Source of the DNA: Treponema sp. UBA1240
Lineage (GTDB): Bacteria > Spirochaetota > Spirochaetia > Treponematales > Treponemataceae
DNA length: 7,341 nucleotides
Direction: 5' to 3'
Assembly (NCBI GenBank): GCA_002308875.1
Contig: DBWK01000006.1
Coordinates: 17,865 to 25,205, forward strand
The notes beneath the pieces were generated by a model. It saw only the letters and a list, made by a program, of their open reading frames with translations, did not search any database and was not told the origin of the DNA. Below, piece after piece: positions 6,965 to 7,341 of this stretch (the stretch's first letter is position 1; each line of letters begins with the position of its first letter). A program made the translations under genes and the position numbers.

Positions 6965-7162
6965 TTATTCTTCGTTTTTAAAAGCACCTATCTGACGGCG
7001 ATACTCTATGATTCGTTCGGTTACTTCCTCAGGCTTTTCCCTTATTATCAGCTTTTGCCCGGAGAGCATAACCAGCGTAACATCAGGATTTATCTCAATC
7101 CTTTCAATTTGATGCGGGTTTATCCAATAAACTTTTCCATCAAGCCTGGTTACTTCTATCAT
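6965..7162 (-). CDS. flbD: FlbD/SwrD family flagellar protein
   Basis: This 65-residue protein is typical in size for the FlbD family, found in flagellar operons of spirochaetes, Firmicutes and others. Residues 1-17 carry the family signature: MI-x-VTRLDGK, then W-INP-x-x-I-E-x-IE. They are followed by NPDVTLVMLSGQKLIIREKP (25-44), a beta-rich core, and a C-terminal helix EVTERIIEYRR. No signal peptide or membrane segment is seen, so it should be cytoplasmic. The Bacillus relative SwrD raises motor power through the stator, which fits the position directly ahead of motA and motB. It is unrelated to the Caulobacter FlbD regulator despite the shared symbol. The start codon ATG at 7162 gives the canonical N-terminus, but the upstream bases (AGTAAGAT) make only a weak ribosome binding site. 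Confidence 0.93.
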   Translation of the reverse strand: MIEVTRLDGKVYWINPHQIERIEINPDVTLVMLSGQKLIIREKPEEVTERIIEYRRQIGAFKNEE

Positions 7163-7170
7163 ATCTTACT

Positions 7171-7199
7171 ATTTTGAATGGTAAAACGCCAGCCGTCAA
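7171..7199 (-). promoter_or_regulatory. Possible sigma-70-type promoter before flbD
   Basis: Downstream of the hairpin the minus strand has TTGACG (7199-7194; 5/6 to TTGACA), a 17-base spacer and CAAAAT (7176-7171; 4/6 to TATAAT). The predicted start near 7164 would leave only a base or two before the flbD ATG at 7162, giving an almost leaderless mRNA. The weak -10 element and the short leader make this uncertain. Confidence 0.35.
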
Positions 7200-7218
7200 G
7201 TACTTTGCTTTAATTTTC

Positions 7219-7264
7219 AAAAAAAAAGCAGGGAAATGTGCAATAATTGCACACTCTCTGCTTT
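7219..7264 (-). terminator. Intrinsic-terminator-like hairpin after flgE
   Basis: The minus-strand transcript forms a two-part hairpin. The outer stem AAAGCAG (7264-7258) pairs with CTGCTTT (7231-7225). A small internal loop follows, then an inner 10-pair stem (7256-7247 with 7243-7234, including G-U pairs) closed by the loop UUA. Nine consecutive U residues (7227-7219) run on from the 3' arm, as in rho-independent terminators. The opposite strand lacks a T-run after the hairpin, so the signal is directional. It lies 26 bases past the flgE stop, in the middle of a co-directional motility cluster. It could end the upstream transcript, attenuate it, or protect mRNA 3' ends. Confidence 0.75.
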
Positions 7265-7266
7265 AC

Positions 7267-7293
7267 TTATCGGTTATTCTCTTACAAAGATTA
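7267..7293 (-). promoter_or_regulatory. Candidate sigma-28 (FliA) promoter for flbD-motA-motB
   Basis: On the minus strand the sequence reads TAATCTTT, 11 bases, ACCGATAA. Against the general sigma-28 consensus TAAAGTTT-N11-GCCGATAA this is 6/8 in the -35 element and 7/8 in the -10 element, with the exact spacer. The -35 element (7286-7293) contains the flgE stop codon and the -10 element is at 7267-7274. A start about 6-8 bases downstream falls near 7258-7261, inside the 5' outer arm of the hairpin described separately. Motor genes are classic sigma-28 targets in many bacteria, so the position makes sense. Activity is inferred, not shown. Confidence 0.5.
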
Positions 7294-7341
7294 GCGTTTC
7301 AAGCTTAAAACTGTTTCAAGAAGTGTATCCGAAGTTGTAAT
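7291..7341 (-). CDS. flgE: Flagellar hook protein FlgE, C-terminal 16 residues (partial)
   Basis: Only the 3' end lies in the window; the gene continues past position 7341. The visible peptide is ITTSDTLLETVLSLKR followed by a TAA stop. It matches the conserved C-terminal helix of hook-type axial proteins (pattern T-x-D-x-L/M-L-x-T-V-x-x-L-K-R), which packs in the coiled-coil D0 core of the hook. FlgE directly upstream of flbD and motA is the normal treponemal order, which supports the call despite the short sequence. The residues that form the lysinoalanine cross-link known in treponemal FlgE are not in this fragment and cannot be assessed. Other axial proteins share a similar C-terminus, so the assignment leans partly on context. 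Confidence 0.85.
   Translation of the reverse strand: MTTSDTLLETVLSLKR

Noticed and set aside
7138..7165. TATGAT at the flbD start as a -10 element with TTTACC upstream
   Set aside because: It would start transcription inside flbD, and the -35 match is only 4/6; the pair at 7171-7199 fits better.
1..7341. A novel defence, mobile or biosynthetic system
   Set aside because: Every gene longer than 60 residues with coding support matches a known flagellar family in standard order; there are no transposases, direct-repeat arrays or RNA genes.

Overview
This window is an internal stretch of a spirochaete flagellar/motility operon, and Treponema is by far the best fit. Every gene lies on the minus strand, so the operon reads from high to low coordinates: flgE (3' end only), flbD, motA, motB, fliL, fliM, fliY, fliO, fliP, fliQ, fliR, flhB (first codons only). 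This is the gene order of the treponemal fla operon. FliY takes the place of a short FliN: it has a FliM-like N-terminal motif, a CheC-like middle domain, a Met/Gly/Pro-rich linker and a C-terminal SpoA domain. The genus call rests on gene order and protein features, not on a database search. Base composition looks moderately AT-rich and uniform, with no mobile element, RNA gene or CRISPR.

Layout on the minus strand. (1) 7341-7163: the last 16 codons of the hook protein gene, then a 128-bp gap. The gap holds a strong intrinsic-terminator-like hairpin with a nine-U tail, a sigma-28-like promoter overlapping the flgE stop codon, and a weaker sigma-70-like promoter directly before flbD. (2) 7162-5399: flbD (swrD-like), motA and motB, the torque-generating module. 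(3) 5366-2636: fliL, fliM and fliY, which link the stator to the C-ring switch. (4) 2571-9: fliO, fliP, fliQ and fliR, the membrane core of the flagellar type III export gate, continuing into flhB. Most junctions are tight (overlaps or gaps of 3-32 bp). The exceptions are flgE-flbD (128 bp), fliY-fliO (64 bp, with a 9-bp inverted repeat) and flbD-motA (60 bp, with a 7-bp inverted repeat).

Together the genes encode the stator (MotA/MotB), a stator-associated protein (FliL), a small motor-power factor (FlbD), the switch ring (FliM, FliY) and the export gate (FliP/Q/R with FliO as assembly factor). In spirochaetes these build periplasmic flagella.

The protein content is conventional and I see no new protein system. 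The least ordinary part is the flgE-flbD junction. There a sigma-28-like promoter is placed so that transcripts starting from it would lack most of the 5' outer arm of the terminator hairpin that read-through transcripts from flgE would form. This would be a simple way to uncouple mot expression from hook expression, but it is a hypothesis from sequence alone.
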